Below are positions 23,121 to 36,471 of a DNA stretch of 64,000 nucleotides, piece by piece. The stretch lies in NCBI RefSeq assembly GCF_014905175.1, contig NC_057790.1, forward strand, positions 1,116,001 through 1,180,000, given 5' to 3'. A model generated the notes under the pieces. It saw only the letters and a list, made by a program, of their open reading frames with translations. It searched no databases and was not told the DNA's origin. Within the stretch, counting starts at the first letter, position 1, and each line of letters opens with the position of its first letter. This stretch comes from Aphidius gifuensis. Lineage: Eukaryota > Arthropoda > Insecta > Hymenoptera > Braconidae. The position numbers were made by a program, and so were the translations under genes.

Positions 23121-26100
23121 TTTTTGTTTACTCGCTTTTTTTTGTTGTTTTTTCGTTGCTAACGAAATAAATAAAAAAATAATAGAAAAAGGCAAACAGA
23201 AAGAAATTTATATGAGAGTAAGTGAGAAAAAAACAATGACCAATCAAATGTCCGGAAGACCGATGATGTTTGTCCTTTTTATATTAGGATGAGTCTTAAA
23301 TATTATGAAAAATATTTTTATGCTATCTTTTTTTTGTATATTAATACTTATCAAAGAATGAAATTTTATAATCTGATTCTAGCCAAATGGGTTTTTAAAA
23401 AATAAGCAATATGCATACGAACGATTTACCTTGTTAGACAAATAATATTTTTTTTTTTTGTTTTCAATTTAATGGTGCAGAAAAGCTAACGTCTGCTACT
23501 GTTGTATTCGCATACTATTGCTTTTGTAATTGTAATTACAAATTGAAAATAACATCAGATAGTATTTCTCATTTGTAAAATTACATGCAAGCTATTAAAT
23601 TTTGAGTTAAGTTATTTTAAATTCCTTGAACATGCAGATATACAAAAAAAGAATATTATAATAAATAATTGTGCATATACAATTTTAATTATTCATTTTA
23701 AATTTTTTAAACTAAAAAAATAAATAAAAAATTTCGAAGCATATAATAAATAATTGAATATTAATGGCATAAATAGTTGAGGTGATAATTCGTGGAGAAA
23801 ATGCCAAAGCCAATGGCTCGCATGGTAAAAGTAAAATACATCTATCGACCCTAAAACGGTTTTTCCCTTGGTAATAATTCCTACCTGTAAAACTCCAAGA
23901 GCCTTCTATCAATACACCAATCTCTGTCATTGACTTCATAATAGGTTCTAGCTCCCTTAAATTTTTCCAGAAAATCCTATGAACTTTGTCCGAGTAATTT
24001 ATTTTTTTTGGCAGAAAAAAATAAAAATAAAATATAGATTATATCTGACAAAGTCGTACTATAAATATCTTAACATCTTAACACTTTGTAATTGCCCTAT
24101 TATCCCTCAGTAATAAATTTTTAAAAAATTGAAAAAAATAAAATTACCAACGTTAATTGGCTTTTCAAATTTTTTTTTTAATATCTAAAACTTGGGTGAT
24201 TTTAAAATTAAGTAAATAAATATTATAGAAGAATAATTAATTCATAAATTATAAATTTGATTTTGATAAAATAAAATTTATAATTTATTTACTCTCAATG
24301 AATTATATTAATAAATTAAAAATACTTTAAATTATCTTCTATGATATTTGAGAAATCACATAGTTAAGTCAGTTATCTTGAATGAATTTTACTTCTCAAA
24401 CTCATGTATAATACTTATAAGTATAACCAAATCATTTATGTACAAAATTAAACTGCAACAACTCTCGTATTTGCACACAGCCTGTTCTCTTCTTGCCACA
24501 AAATCCGTCATGAAACCTACATTTCTGGCGCTTCATTGTCACTGAATCATTTACAAGTTGAATTTTGTTGTGTCAAAAGATATTTGATGTGAAATGTCAT
24601 GCCACCACAATGTACAGAAACTAGAGAAATTTTCTCACTATTGCTTAATGCATTAATAATAATAATAATAATTTGTTGGAGCCTCTTCTTGACACTTCTA
24701 CGCATATACACATGCATCATGTCTTTCTGTCGTGAAAATTCTATACAATGTATTTGATTTGCATTCAAGTGTTTTCTATGTCTGTTTCAAATGTAACTTT
24801 CAATTGACAATAACTTTCAAACACATGACGTTATGCTAATACGTATATAATACATTAGACTTGAATTGATTTTATATTTCAAATATTATTTCAACTAGTT
24901 TTATTGTTATTAGTTTATTTTAATAAATAATTTATTGTTTTTTTTTTTCCTTTTATTCTATTTTTCATTTATTATTATTGTTGGTAATGAAACAATTTTT
25001 ATGAATAGTTAATAATACATTATTTAATAATTTTTTTCTTATTTTAATTTATTAACTAAATTATTTATTTATTTATTCATTTATTTGTTGCTTAATAAAC
25101 TAAAAAAATATTACTATATATTTATAAATAATTTTCAAAACTAAAAAACACTTTGTTTTATTTCTTGATCCATTAGTCAACCAGCAATTATTTAAATTCT
25201 CAAACAAAAGCAATATAAAACAAAAAAAATAGCTAAAAAAAATTGATAAATAAATAAATGAGTTGGAAAATGAAGGGTTATAGTATACAGTGTCGGTACA
25301 GCACCAGTGAATTACCCTAATGAAAAACGAAAAAAAAAAAAATAAAAATGAAATAATACACAAAATTGAAATACAAAAAAAATAAATAAAGTAATAATAA
25401 AAAATAAAAAAAAAAAGGCATCGTGGATATCGAATGTATATAGATAAATGGCTATACAAAGTGAAAAAGCACCCTTTTCAGTCCACTAAATTTTCATTAA
25501 TTCTATTCTGAACGTGGAGCTTTTGTTTCGTCTTCTTCTATATATATTCAGTGTATATAGTTAATACCATAGTGTATTGAATGTGTACCACACATGAACA
25601 ACGATAATTCTTCATTTTCCAGTATACTCGTTTCTATTGGCACCTTGAAAAATGCATTCACTATTCGATATATATATATATTAAAAGAACTTTGTCCAAA
25701 GCCATTAAAAAATTATTTTATTTTTTGCAAATATTTTCTTCTTTTTCTCTTATTTTTTATTATTAATTCTCTTTGATTTGTATTCTCTCTATTATTGTAC
25801 TTTTCATACATGTAGCAAGTGAATTTTTGTGCAAAAGCAATATGCCTCCAGGTGAGAATTTAATTAATGTCAGCGTGTTCACTATCAGTATATCTATATA
25901 TATTTGAAATATAATTAAAAAATAAATAAACGCTAACATTATTTATTTATTTAATTACTTAATTATATTTTTATTCATTTTTTATTTTTATATTTTTTGA
26001 TACAACAGACATAGAGCTTTTTTTAGTGGCTGATTATTTTTTCAAATGACCTAAAAACATTCAAAAAAATTATGAATAAATAAAAAATATATTTCCAAAC

Positions 26101-29100
26101 AAAATACATCAGTCAAAAAAATAATTTTTATCATTTAAAATTTTTTATTTTCATCTTAATTATTTTTTGAAAAAATTTTCAAAGTGCCTTAATTATTTAT
26201 TTTGGTTATGCAAAATTTTTGAGGTATTTTTAAATTTATATTTAATATAGTTTATATATTATTTCAAGTTGAAAAGCATTATTATGAAAGAGATAAAAAT
26301 AATATATATATAGTTTAATGTACATACCTGGTAGTGAATATGTTGGTTGTATACACAAAGTGGTTAAAAGAGTGCGGTTTTAGTTCAGACAAGAAGACTA
26401 ATGGTCAGTCGATAACCTTGGCAAACCAGAGAGGCCACACAAGCCAAAATAAAACTATACTTTTTACTATGAATGCTTTTACCAAGTGAAGCCATTTCAA
26501 CACTATTTTAAAACGTCTTGTTGCATTTCCTGGTTGGTTTTCGTGTTGTTTATAACCACCCAAACATTACCCTCGGCATATGTACTTACTCCTTTAAACA
26601 AAATGAATTCTTTATTATACACAACAAATAAACTTTTTGTTTTAAATTTATCTTGTAAATATTCTTTACATTTTTATGTTATAAGTTTTTTCACTTTCAC
26701 TATAAAAAATTGACGTTCCACAAGACCATTGTGTTTTTGAAAAATTTATATTTGTTACTCTTGACTTCTAATGTGGAGGAAAAAAAAAAATAACAGTATC
26801 ATATTTTTTCATGACTCTATATACATTGTACAGTCATGCGCATATATTTATGTGGAATTTCAGATAATGTCAAAAGTTGGAATTTAAACCATTATTAAAT
26901 TCTTTGGGTTTATTTATTTTTTTAAAAATATTTACCTCAAGAATCTGGATCGACTTATTTGAAACAATAGAAAATTTTCATCAAACCATAAAAATAAAAA
27001 AAAACCAAATGAATAAAAATAAAGCAAAAATGTAAACTTCAATTAAGACTCGGTATATAGATCGAGTTACCAAGTGTGCTAGACATTTCATTTCAAACGC
27101 AATACTTTTGTGTTTATTTTTATTTATTTTTTTTTATTCTTTGACCGCAGTGGTTTTTTTTTTTTTTTCATTAAATTTGTAACGTCAAAAAGAGTGTGAT
27201 TTTATATAAATAATATTAAAAACAATAGTATCAAATTTCTAATTAGAATTAGTAATTTTTTTTGGACAGTTATTATATGACAAAAAAAAAAAAGGAACAA
27301 GCTTTTTTATTTGATGCATGTATATTAATGTAGAGTATATACAATATCGCTTTCAATGTTTCATCGGTACTTAAACACTCTAGTATTATCCCAAGTATTA
27401 TCCTTCGTCCGTTTCACATTTGGCTTACAAGGATTTCGGAAGCATTTTAGGAAGAAAAAAATAAATAAAAAATAAATAAAACTGTCTATGACCTACTGCG
27501 ATTTTTCCAAGTAGGATCAACAGGGTTTTTTTTTTTTTTTTTTTGCTAAATATTCTTTGCTCTAAATGATACTTATTTTTCCATTGTATCGAATATTTTA
27601 TTTTTAAAATAAATACATTTTTTTTTTTTTTTAAATAAATAAAAAACTTTACTTGCTAAAAATATAAATATTTTATATTGATTTAGGATTTTGTTTTATC
27701 TTTGTTTTTAGTAAAAGAAATTTTTATTTTTAAATATTTTATTTGTTAAAGATAAATTTATTATAAATTAATTCAGTTAGGTAATAATTTATTTATGTTA
27801 ATTATTTAATTATTGATTTATTTATTTGATTATTTATTTATATATTTATTTATTTACATTGCCTATTTCTACAATTCTAAACCACAACAAACTTGTAACT
27901 TTCATGAGGCACTCAAAATAATGAGATCTCGCCTCCAGGCAAAATAAGAGAATCAAGCACGAGAGAGAGAAAAAGATACTCAAAACAAAGTAGTACGGAT
28001 TGTTCCAAAATCCTCATTTTATTTTTATTTTTTCTCATGAGTAATGAAGATTGAAAAAATCCACCCTGAAATACCATCGTATTATCATGCTTCATCGCGT
28101 CGTTTTTCCAACTATATTGAAAGGATTATACTCGACTCTCAAGCAAGTCTTTAATTCAAACTTGCTTTTTTTTTTTTTACATTATTCCAAAACTTCCAAT
28201 AAAGTATATAAAAAAATAAATATCAAGTTTATGAAAATAAATTTATAGGCTTTTTAGATAAAAAAAAATGGAAAAAAAAAAAAAAAGGTTTTTCCCTGAG
28301 GGATGACCAGTTTATCTTTCAACCCTCTTAATGTGTGTTTTTTTTTTTTTTGTATTTTTTTATTGCTTTACCTCTGTTCTTTTGTAATAATTCCATTGGG
28401 TATAATTGAGTGGCATTTCACAAGAGTCTCATTGCAAAATAGTTTGTTAATGAGTAGCCCGACTTATTAGAACTTCAATCTGGTGCACTAATATCCTGGC
28501 TACTTTGATGGCCAAAACTCTCGAACAATATTGAAGTTGTATTACCACTGAAAAGCACCAGTAATAGGTCACAATGTTAAGCACCAAAAGACTTGATGAA
28601 ATGAATTTTCAACTCGGTGAATATTTGTCTTAATTTACTTCAAATAAAATAGACCTAAAAATAAATACCAAACACAAAAAATAATCATTATTTTACAAAT
28701 ATTTTAATTAATTAATAATCAATCATTTTATATCAACAAATTGACATAATTAATTAATTTTAATTCATGTATAAAATGAATGTATATTCAGTCTATAATT
28801 ATACTGTCTTTGACCTACATTTGCACTACTGAACATTTCAATAATAAAAGTTGAACATTGTATAAAAAAAAAAATATCTATAATGAAGAAAATTAATAAC
28901 AACCAAGAGATACTATTTGAAAAAAAAAAGAAAAGTTTTTTTTTCCACCATTTTCCATGACTAAGGGATTTAAAATAAAATAATAAACTATTTATAACAA
29001 AAAACTTGTTTAATGTCAATTTTTTTACACTCTTTATAATTACTCAAAAAGTACAAATAATTAATAAAAAAACAATTCAACAAAAAAAGAAAATTAATTA

Positions 29101-31615
29101 TCTTTTTAATTATTCGCCTTTTATTTTTTTAAAAAAAGAAAAAGTTTTTATTTAACAAAAAATAATTAAGATATTTTATTCTACTTTTTTCTTATTTAAA
29201 TACTTAATTGTTACAGAATTATTTTGCATTTTTTTTTTGTGTATATTTATAAAAAAATAGTATAATATATACAGTGTTGACGTTGAACGTCTTTTTGTTT
29301 AAGTTAAATTAACTGTTATGATAATTTAGTGTGTTAAAATAAATATATTATGGCAACATAAGTATATGAAAGAGATACAATACGCATTTAAGTAGAGTAT
29401 ACATATGTTTAGTCAGACACTAAACAGGAGGTGCTGGACGATATATAGCTCTTGTGCATTATATCACACATAAATGTGTGTACATTGTGTTGGTGTACTT
29501 GATGCTAAAAGCAAGAAGAGACACTAGACGCCAAATGCAAGGATACCTAGATATTCTATGGCTGTTGTTGTTGTCGTTGTTGTTGTTATAAGCCTCTCGC
29601 GTATTCTACTCACATCTCGACTTGCTATCCTCCTTATTTTTTTTTTACTATTATTTTATTTTAAGAGACTTTTTACTATCTCTCTCTTTCTTGTTCGTAT
29701 GATAACGATTGTCTCTGACAATGTATATATATATATTTTATTTCTGTAAACGTTCAACGCTTTCGAGCTTATCATCAACAAATGTTCCACCAAACTCCTA
29801 TTGAACAACGATGAACATCCGGTAAAATGATGTTGAAAAAATAAAAAAATTGTGAGTCAACTTTTTTTTCTTATATACGATGGCCATTATCAAACTGTCT
29901 TGGAAAAATGTTTTTAAAAAAAAATTTTTTTTCACCGGTTTATAGACTGTCAAGTATGATCAAAAGACATCTGCTACTTGTAAATTTTTATTTTTATTTC
30001 CATTAAAAATAAAATAAATAAAAACTTGGTTTTATTTTTTTTTTTTTTTATTTACAATCGATTTGAGAGGGATTATATATATGTGCTCATAAAAATATCG
30101 TAAAACATGAAAATAAAATAGAAAAATTATTTTGTGTATATAGTTTTATTTGTTATTCAACTTGTCAAAGGTGTTAAATCTTGCACAATATAACTTTTTG
30201 ACCTTAATGCGATGTAAGTTCATTTTTGAATATACATATATAATTTGCTCTGAGAAATTTGAGAGTTTAAAGACTCGTGAGCCAGATCAAAAACCAGTAA
30301 ATATAAAAATTTATTTCAATAATTAATTTAATAATAATTAAATTATCAATTTATATTTTAGCTTTGAAAATTAAATCAATATTTTTTTAAATATAATATT
30401 CATATCTTCAATTAATATATGAATATAATAAAAAAAAAAAAAATTTATAAACAATATTTATATTAACATATCAAAAGAATAATAATTAATTTAAAAAAAA
30501 AAAATACCAGAGGATTAAGAGACATGAATTTTTGTTCATGGCTAATTAAATTTCGTTAAACATGAACAAATTTAAGTGGTATTTATCAGATTATAAAGAA
30601 CAATTTAAATACAGTTGATGTAACATCAAAGAATATTTATACATATACAAAATCTCTGACAATGATTACAAAGGTGCATAGAGAGAAATGTTAATCAGTA
30701 AAATAATATTAATTTGAAAAAAACTGATACACCTTGCGTCGTATTATATGTGTATATTAATTTCCATTATGAATGAAAAAAATTAAAATGTGAAGGGGGT
30801 GAACGAGTCCAATTATCACGCCAGAGGCGAGATACTGTTTCTCCATTACCTCACATGCTAACTCCGGAACGATATGCAAAGCGACCCTATTAATTCTTGG
30901 CTAGCAATTTTATCTCTTTCTCTGTCTCTCTCTTGATCTCTCTTCCTGCTGTATATGACGGTTGGACAGGTGACTAGGAAAAGAGGGTGGTACTGAGATG
31001 AGTATAAAATAAAAATATAAAAAATATAAAAAAAAACTATAAAACTACACCCTGGGGGTTGTGTCACACACTAGAGACAGAGAATAAGTGAGAAAGCAAA
31101 ATATAAATTGTGGTTAAACCTGGACCAAAGTAGATGGATAAAACAAGATATATTTCACGCTCAACGCATCTTTTATTTTATCATTTGTTGTCGTTAACGA
31201 GTTTCTTATAACAAGAATTTTTAAGGGCTATATATTTAGAAAAAAAATGAAAATAGAATTTTTCTTTTTTGTTAATCATTAAAATACTTTTACTTTTTTA
31301 AATTATATTTTTAAACAAAAATAAAAAAAAACTACATATAACTTTTGAAACACTGATTTTTTTATTTATTATTATTTTTAGATATATATTTTTTTAACAA
31401 ACTTAAAAATATTTGAATTATTACTTGACTAAAAAAAATAAAAAGTTAAAATAATATTTTTTTTTTCATCTCTTTCATGATAATTCATAAGACACAAAAA
31501 TGTAAAATTAATGATGACGTTTTTTTTATTTTTTATATTTTTTTTTTAGGTCAAGTATATTTAAATTGATTTTATATTTATTTATTTATGAAATGTTTTT
31601 TATTTTTGTTTATAG
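23121..31615. other. Remainder of intron 1
   Basis: Mostly AT-rich sequence with homopolymer runs. A short AAT run lies near 24655-24672 and a (GTT)n microsatellite at 29562-29588. Patches of mixed composition (23780-23990, 26330-26480, 27900-28130, 28400-28600, 29390-29560, 30780-31080) could be regulatory, but show no motif I can name. No coding exon other than the candidate at 25816-25851. Confidence 0.5.
25816..25851 (+). other. Candidate 36-bp in-frame micro-exon of dpr
   Basis: A pyrimidine-rich stretch ends in CATGTAG|CAAG (acceptor after 25815), and 36 bases later comes GCCTCCAG|GTGAGAA, a strong donor. The 36 bases are 12 codons without a stop in the phase-0 frame that intron 1 requires (reading QVNFCAKAICLQ). 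If used, it would insert 12 residues with two Cys into the C strand region of Ig1, between NKTS and VALQVSW. The flanking exons join well without it, so it would be an alternative exon at most. The splice sites and frame are seen; usage is speculation. Confidence 0.2.
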
Positions 31616-31838
31616 GTGGCATTGCAAGTGTCATGGGTAAGACACAGGGATATTCATCTGTTGACAATTGGACGTTATACATACACAAGTGATCAGCGAT
31701 TTCGTGCTGTTCACAATGTACACTCAGATGATTGGACACTTCAAATAAAATTTCCACAGCTACGAGATAGTGGAATATATGAATGTCAAGTATCAACTAC
31801 ACCTCACATGAGTCATTTTGTTCATCTGAGTGTTGTTG
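31616..31838 (+). CDS. dpr9: dpr-family gene, exon with second half of Ig domain 1
   Basis: Enters in phase 0 after TTTGTTTATAG and leaves in phase 1 (single G) at GTTGTTG|GTAAGT. It encodes VALQVSWVRHRDIHLLTIG, RYTYTSDQRFRAVH, WTLQIKFPQLRDSGIYECQ and STTPHMSHFVHLSVV: strands C to G of the first V-type Ig domain. The core Trp is at 31634-31636 and the second disulphide Cys at 31784-31786, in the DSGIYEC signature. The WVRHRDIHLLT and YTSDQRF segments are hallmarks of the Dpr family, and lie in the face that contacts DIP partners. The extra residues before the core Trp and the STTPHMSH segment are the features that made me favour dpr9. Confidence 0.96.
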
Positions 31839-34800
31839 GTAAGTACCTTCATATTGTTTTTATTATTTTCTATAAATCATTTTTGAAATATTTATTACAT
31901 CCACCGTCTCGATAAAGCTCAATTAAATTAATTATCAAATAGAAGATTATTTTCACATGAAGAAAAAAAAATAGAGCCTTTATTTAATTTTAAATTTCAA
32001 TGGAAATAATAATAATCAAATGGAATATTTATTTTTCAATCAAGTGAAAATAGAATATTGAATTTACGTTGAGTTTAAAAATAGATAATTTTTTTTTCGA
32101 CATTATTTCAAGAGCCAATTTTGAAAAATAACTGATTGAATTTTTTGCCAAGTTTTGATATAAATGCAAAAGAAAAATATATAAAATTAATAACCCTGAA
32201 AAATCAATATTTAAATTATATTTTTTATAACGATTATATTGATTTTAAAATTTAAATTTTTTTGTAAATAATAGCAGATTGAATAACACAATAAAAATAA
32301 ACATTGATTGTTTAATTATTGTATATTTTTTTATTTTTCATTTAATTACTAGATTTTTTATTTATTATAATATTAATTTCCTGTGATTTTATATTATAAA
32401 ATTTATTTTTTTTTTCTGTTTTATTATTAAATTTTTTATAACCAATTAAAAAGGTCACGTTTACCAACCTGAAACCGTTATTCGTCGACATAAATATCAA
32501 GTATTTTCTCAACCCCAGTCCGAGGCCAATTATAATTTCGCATGTGCAAAACCTCTGTGTATATGTGTACTTATACCACATACAGTGATAAAACTTTCGG
32601 CGTGTTTCACAACTAAAATTCGTTAAACTGATTATGGATAAGTCAATACAATTTTGCTACTTCATGGTATGGTTAATAGTGTGGGCTCATGGTATACAAC
32701 TAAAACACCCTGATTTTTTTTTAATGAAATAAAAAAAAAAACATTGATAGGATACTGAAAGAAATGAAATTTAAAATATTAAAAAAAAAAAAGAGGATAA
32801 GCACTGACGTTCTGGTAAATATTACCTCTGGAAAACCACAATCCCACTGTTACCAATCTCATTTACATTTGCTATGAGAAAAATCTGATTTTATATTTTT
32901 TTAATATTCTCTCTCTCTTTTTTATTTTATGTTCTATCTCAAATTGTGTTTTCTGCACTTTATTTTCTCCTCCAGTGATTTTATAAACTACTTTTTTTAA
33001 AAATTAAATTTACCTATGAAAATTATTTAATTTTTTACAATACCCACATGACAATCAGTGTCATGTATATTCGAAATATATATATATATTTTTTTTAATT
33101 ACAAAAGTCAATTAGTTATTTAATTTTTCAAATATCAAATTTTATTTTCTTAGTATATGTTTTTTTTTTAAGTAGAAAAGAGGCGTTTTAGTCAGACGAA
33201 ACAAGTGAACAATTTAGTACTTGCTGTAATACTTTGTATTGATGAAAAAAAATATTATTTTATAATTATTTTATATATTTTACTAATTAAAACTTCGTAT
33301 ACATATTTTATAGATTAATTTTGAATTCCATGATTTAACAGATAAACATAGAAAATAAAAAATCGGTTGAATTTTTTTTTTATTTCCTGAATTCTCTTAT
33401 TTGAATTACATTTAATTCATGGAATTGTAATAGTCGTTATTACTAATTATTATCAATTATTTCTAGAAATTCGTATTCTGAGAAATAAAAAAATTTATAT
33501 ATATTTTTATACCGACTGATTCATGAATGATAATATTAATAATTACACGACGTACTCGAGGCACTTGAAATCATTTTATATCTCTGTAAAAAATATATTA
33601 TAATGAAGCTATAAAAATTGAATTAAATTTTCCTCATCTCTTGGAAAAAATGAAAAACAAATAAAGGAAAGATAGAAAAAAAAAAAAGAAGAAAAACTGA
33701 ATTTAATAACATTTTCTACGAAAATAATAAGAAAGCATTGAACGTAATTTATAAATAAAAATTCTATTGAAAAATATTTAGTATATATTGCATCCAACAA
33801 GGTCTTCATAAATCACGTGATTTTTTCAAATAAATATTTCGTTGACAGTTTAATTTTCAATCATTTTTATAATAAAAATAAAATTTTACAATAATCCAAG
33901 TTTCATCTTATATATAATTCTGATTTAACAGTCTTTTGCCCAGTCACTTAACCATCATTCAAAAAAATTTTACGATGAAACGTTAAAATTATAACGATCC
34001 AGTAAATACTTCAAAACTTATTTCCACTACAAATCGAGGCAATAATATGAATAAAAAAATTTTATACCAATTTTTTTCGACTAAATTTACGAGCTTTTGA
34101 AAAATTTTTTTATATTCACAATGAAATATTCCAAGTGTGAAGTTTATTATAAAGTATGAATTCAATAAAATATAAAATAAAAAAAAGAAAACAAATAAAT
34201 AAGATTATGAATATTCAGCTTGCATCAGATGGCCGAGAAAAGTTGGCATTTTCATTTTATATCAAAAAGCTTCTGTTCCATGACAAATATATAAAAATAA
34301 GTAAAACAAATATGTAATGGAAAAGCTACCGATGGCTGTTTTTATTAATCTATGTTTTTAAAGCTCATGAGAATTGTTCCACTGTCACGTGTTGACTATG
34401 AAAGTTTATTTGTACATAGTGTATTTTTTTTTTTTTTTATTGATGGCTTATTATTATGTCGATCGTCATCGTTAAAACAACGAATGAGTTTTATTTTTTT
34501 TTACTAGAGTTTTTACACTTGAACGAAGTAGAAAAAAAATTATATAAAATTGTTTCTGGTAAATAATTGGATTCAAGTAATGATAAATATTGATTGCAGT
34601 TACATTTGGAGAAATAAATATTCATAATATTTGATAAATAAAATTTTTTAAATGAACATATTCATGAAAATAATGTAAAATATTTGAATTATTAATTATA
34701 ATTGGAAAATTTAAATTTATTTTCAATAAAATTTTTATATATTTTTTTGTAATTTTCAATGTTTTTATTTTTGTATTTTAATTTTTATTATTATTAACTT

Positions 34801-36363
34801 TGAATATATAATTTTTTTTCAATATTTTATCAAGCCCGTTTAAAAATTCCATTACAAGAAAATTCAATTTCGAGATTTATAAAAACAGATAATTTTACAC
34901 TGATAATATTTAATATAAAAAATTAATCAATGCTTGACCTACTTATAGTTGGTTGAATAATTTTTTTAAAAAATTCGTAAATTAAATTTTAAAATAAAGA
35001 ATCAAAACTTCATTACCCGAAGCAAGAATTTTTTTTTTCTTATTTTTTTTCTGAATAGAATATAGAAAATATTATTTTATTCATGTCAAAATGTAAAATA
35101 AAAAAAAAATATATAATCATCATCATAATTTCAGTGCTTTTTTCAAACTTGGCGAGTTAGTTGTAAAAAAAAAAAAGAAATTGAATTAAAAAAAAACATA
35201 GATAGTTGTATACATAAAAGAGTAGTGAAATAAAAAAAAATCTAAATGAGAAAATTGAAAAAAATAAAAATGATGAAATAAAAGAAGAATTTATAAAGAG
35301 AAAAATTTAAAATGGCGGGATGTCGTGGTTTTGTGGTTCAATTGTTCGTTGGTTATTTTCACTCTATCAAAAACGAATAAACGATATGCTTTGGCAGTGT
35401 CATTGGCAACTATTATGTATCTGGTCAAGCACCGATTACCATCCCCACCTTTGAGGTGAACCATTCATTTTCTAAAGTATTTTCCATATATTCACATCGT
35501 TGAAATTTTTTTAAAACTTTTTCATTGATTAATTAAAGATTTAAAGCAAAAAAAAAAAATTATTTTTAGCAGTTTTAAGATTTCTTATACGATTTTTTAT
35601 TTAGACGAAATCCTATCAATAAATCCGAGTGAAAAAATATAATTAAATTACATTTAAAAAGTATTTATTTATAAAGCTAAAAATTATTTATAATATGCCC
35701 AAGTAAAAAAAAAAATATTTAAATTATAAATTTCATTAAAAGTAAATGTAAATTAATTTTAAAAAAAAAAAACATAATTACTTTTATATTTTAGCGGACA
35801 AATTAAAGTGTAATTTTAAATTTTAAAATTTATTTTTTCAACTTGGACTTGAAATAATTAATAATTAATTTTATAAATTACAAATAAATAAAATATATAA
35901 TAAATATAAAATATATTCATGGAAATTTTAGAGTTATTTGATTTTAATTCAGATAAAAACTTATCAATAAATCCGTAGTGGTCAGTCTGAATTTTTTCAT
36001 ATAAAAAAATTCAACTATATTGATATAAAAATAAAGAACAAAAAATGAAAGATATATAAAATCAAATAAAAAATTTATATTATATTTTAAAACTCATCTT
36101 TCGTTTTCAAATTTCAAGTTGAATTTAACGTCCATAACACATTGGACCACATTCCAATACATATATAGCTATATACACTTTTATAATATTCTCAACCACA
36201 TTTCACGAAATGCCCGGGGATAAAAGTTAGTGAGCATGTGAGCTCGGCAAGTGGATCGAAGCGCAGTAGAAGTGGGTATGTGTGGCATATTGTAACTATA
36301 TAGCTGTATATAAAATAATAATATTGCATTCATAATAAAAATAAAATAAAAAAAAAAAAAACT

Positions 36364-36471
36364 ATGAATGGAGCAGTAGGGCGTGTTGATTCAGCAGCAG
36401 AAGCTAGAAAACCTGCAGATGAATACCCTTACTCAATGTACATTTTAGAAACTCCAAGGCAATCCTGTTAG
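36364..36471 (+). other. Candidate small ORF (35 codons) in a GC-richer island
   Basis: ATG at 36364, stop TAG at 36469-36471. The peptide begins MNGAVGRVDSAAEARKP and ends in ETPRQSC. It is rich in Ala, Gly, Arg, Glu, Asp and Pro, unlike the Phe/Ile/Lys/Asn-rich products of chance frames in this sequence. The island itself spans about 36360-36490 and lies in dpr intron 2. No family is recognised and no promoter seen. It may equally be a conserved non-coding element that happens to be open. Confidence 0.2.

Larger units (their letters stand above)
11635..31615 (+). other. dpr intron 1 (about 20.0 kb)
   Basis: Bounded by GTAAGT (11635) and TTTTGTTTATAG (ending 31615); phase 0. No nested protein gene is recognised. 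Contents: AT-rich filler in 11635-13900 and 14690-21730; a palindromic repeat at 14094-14553; a run of short hairpins at 16446-16555; GC-richer islands of unknown role at about 18690-18900, 20256-20438, 23780-23990, 26330-26480 and 30780-31080; a tandem array with an inserted element at 21731-23120; a candidate 36-bp micro-exon at 25816-25851; and a GTT microsatellite at 29562-29588. A decoy acceptor (T-run then TAG|GTCAAG) sits about 64 bases before the true acceptor and leads into stops. Confidence 0.85.

Noticed and set aside
31540..31552. Alternative acceptor, T-run then TAG|GTCAAG, 64 bases before exon 2
   Set aside because: Wrong phase and stops follow before the real acceptor. The donor half (GTCAAG) is too weak for a recursive site.
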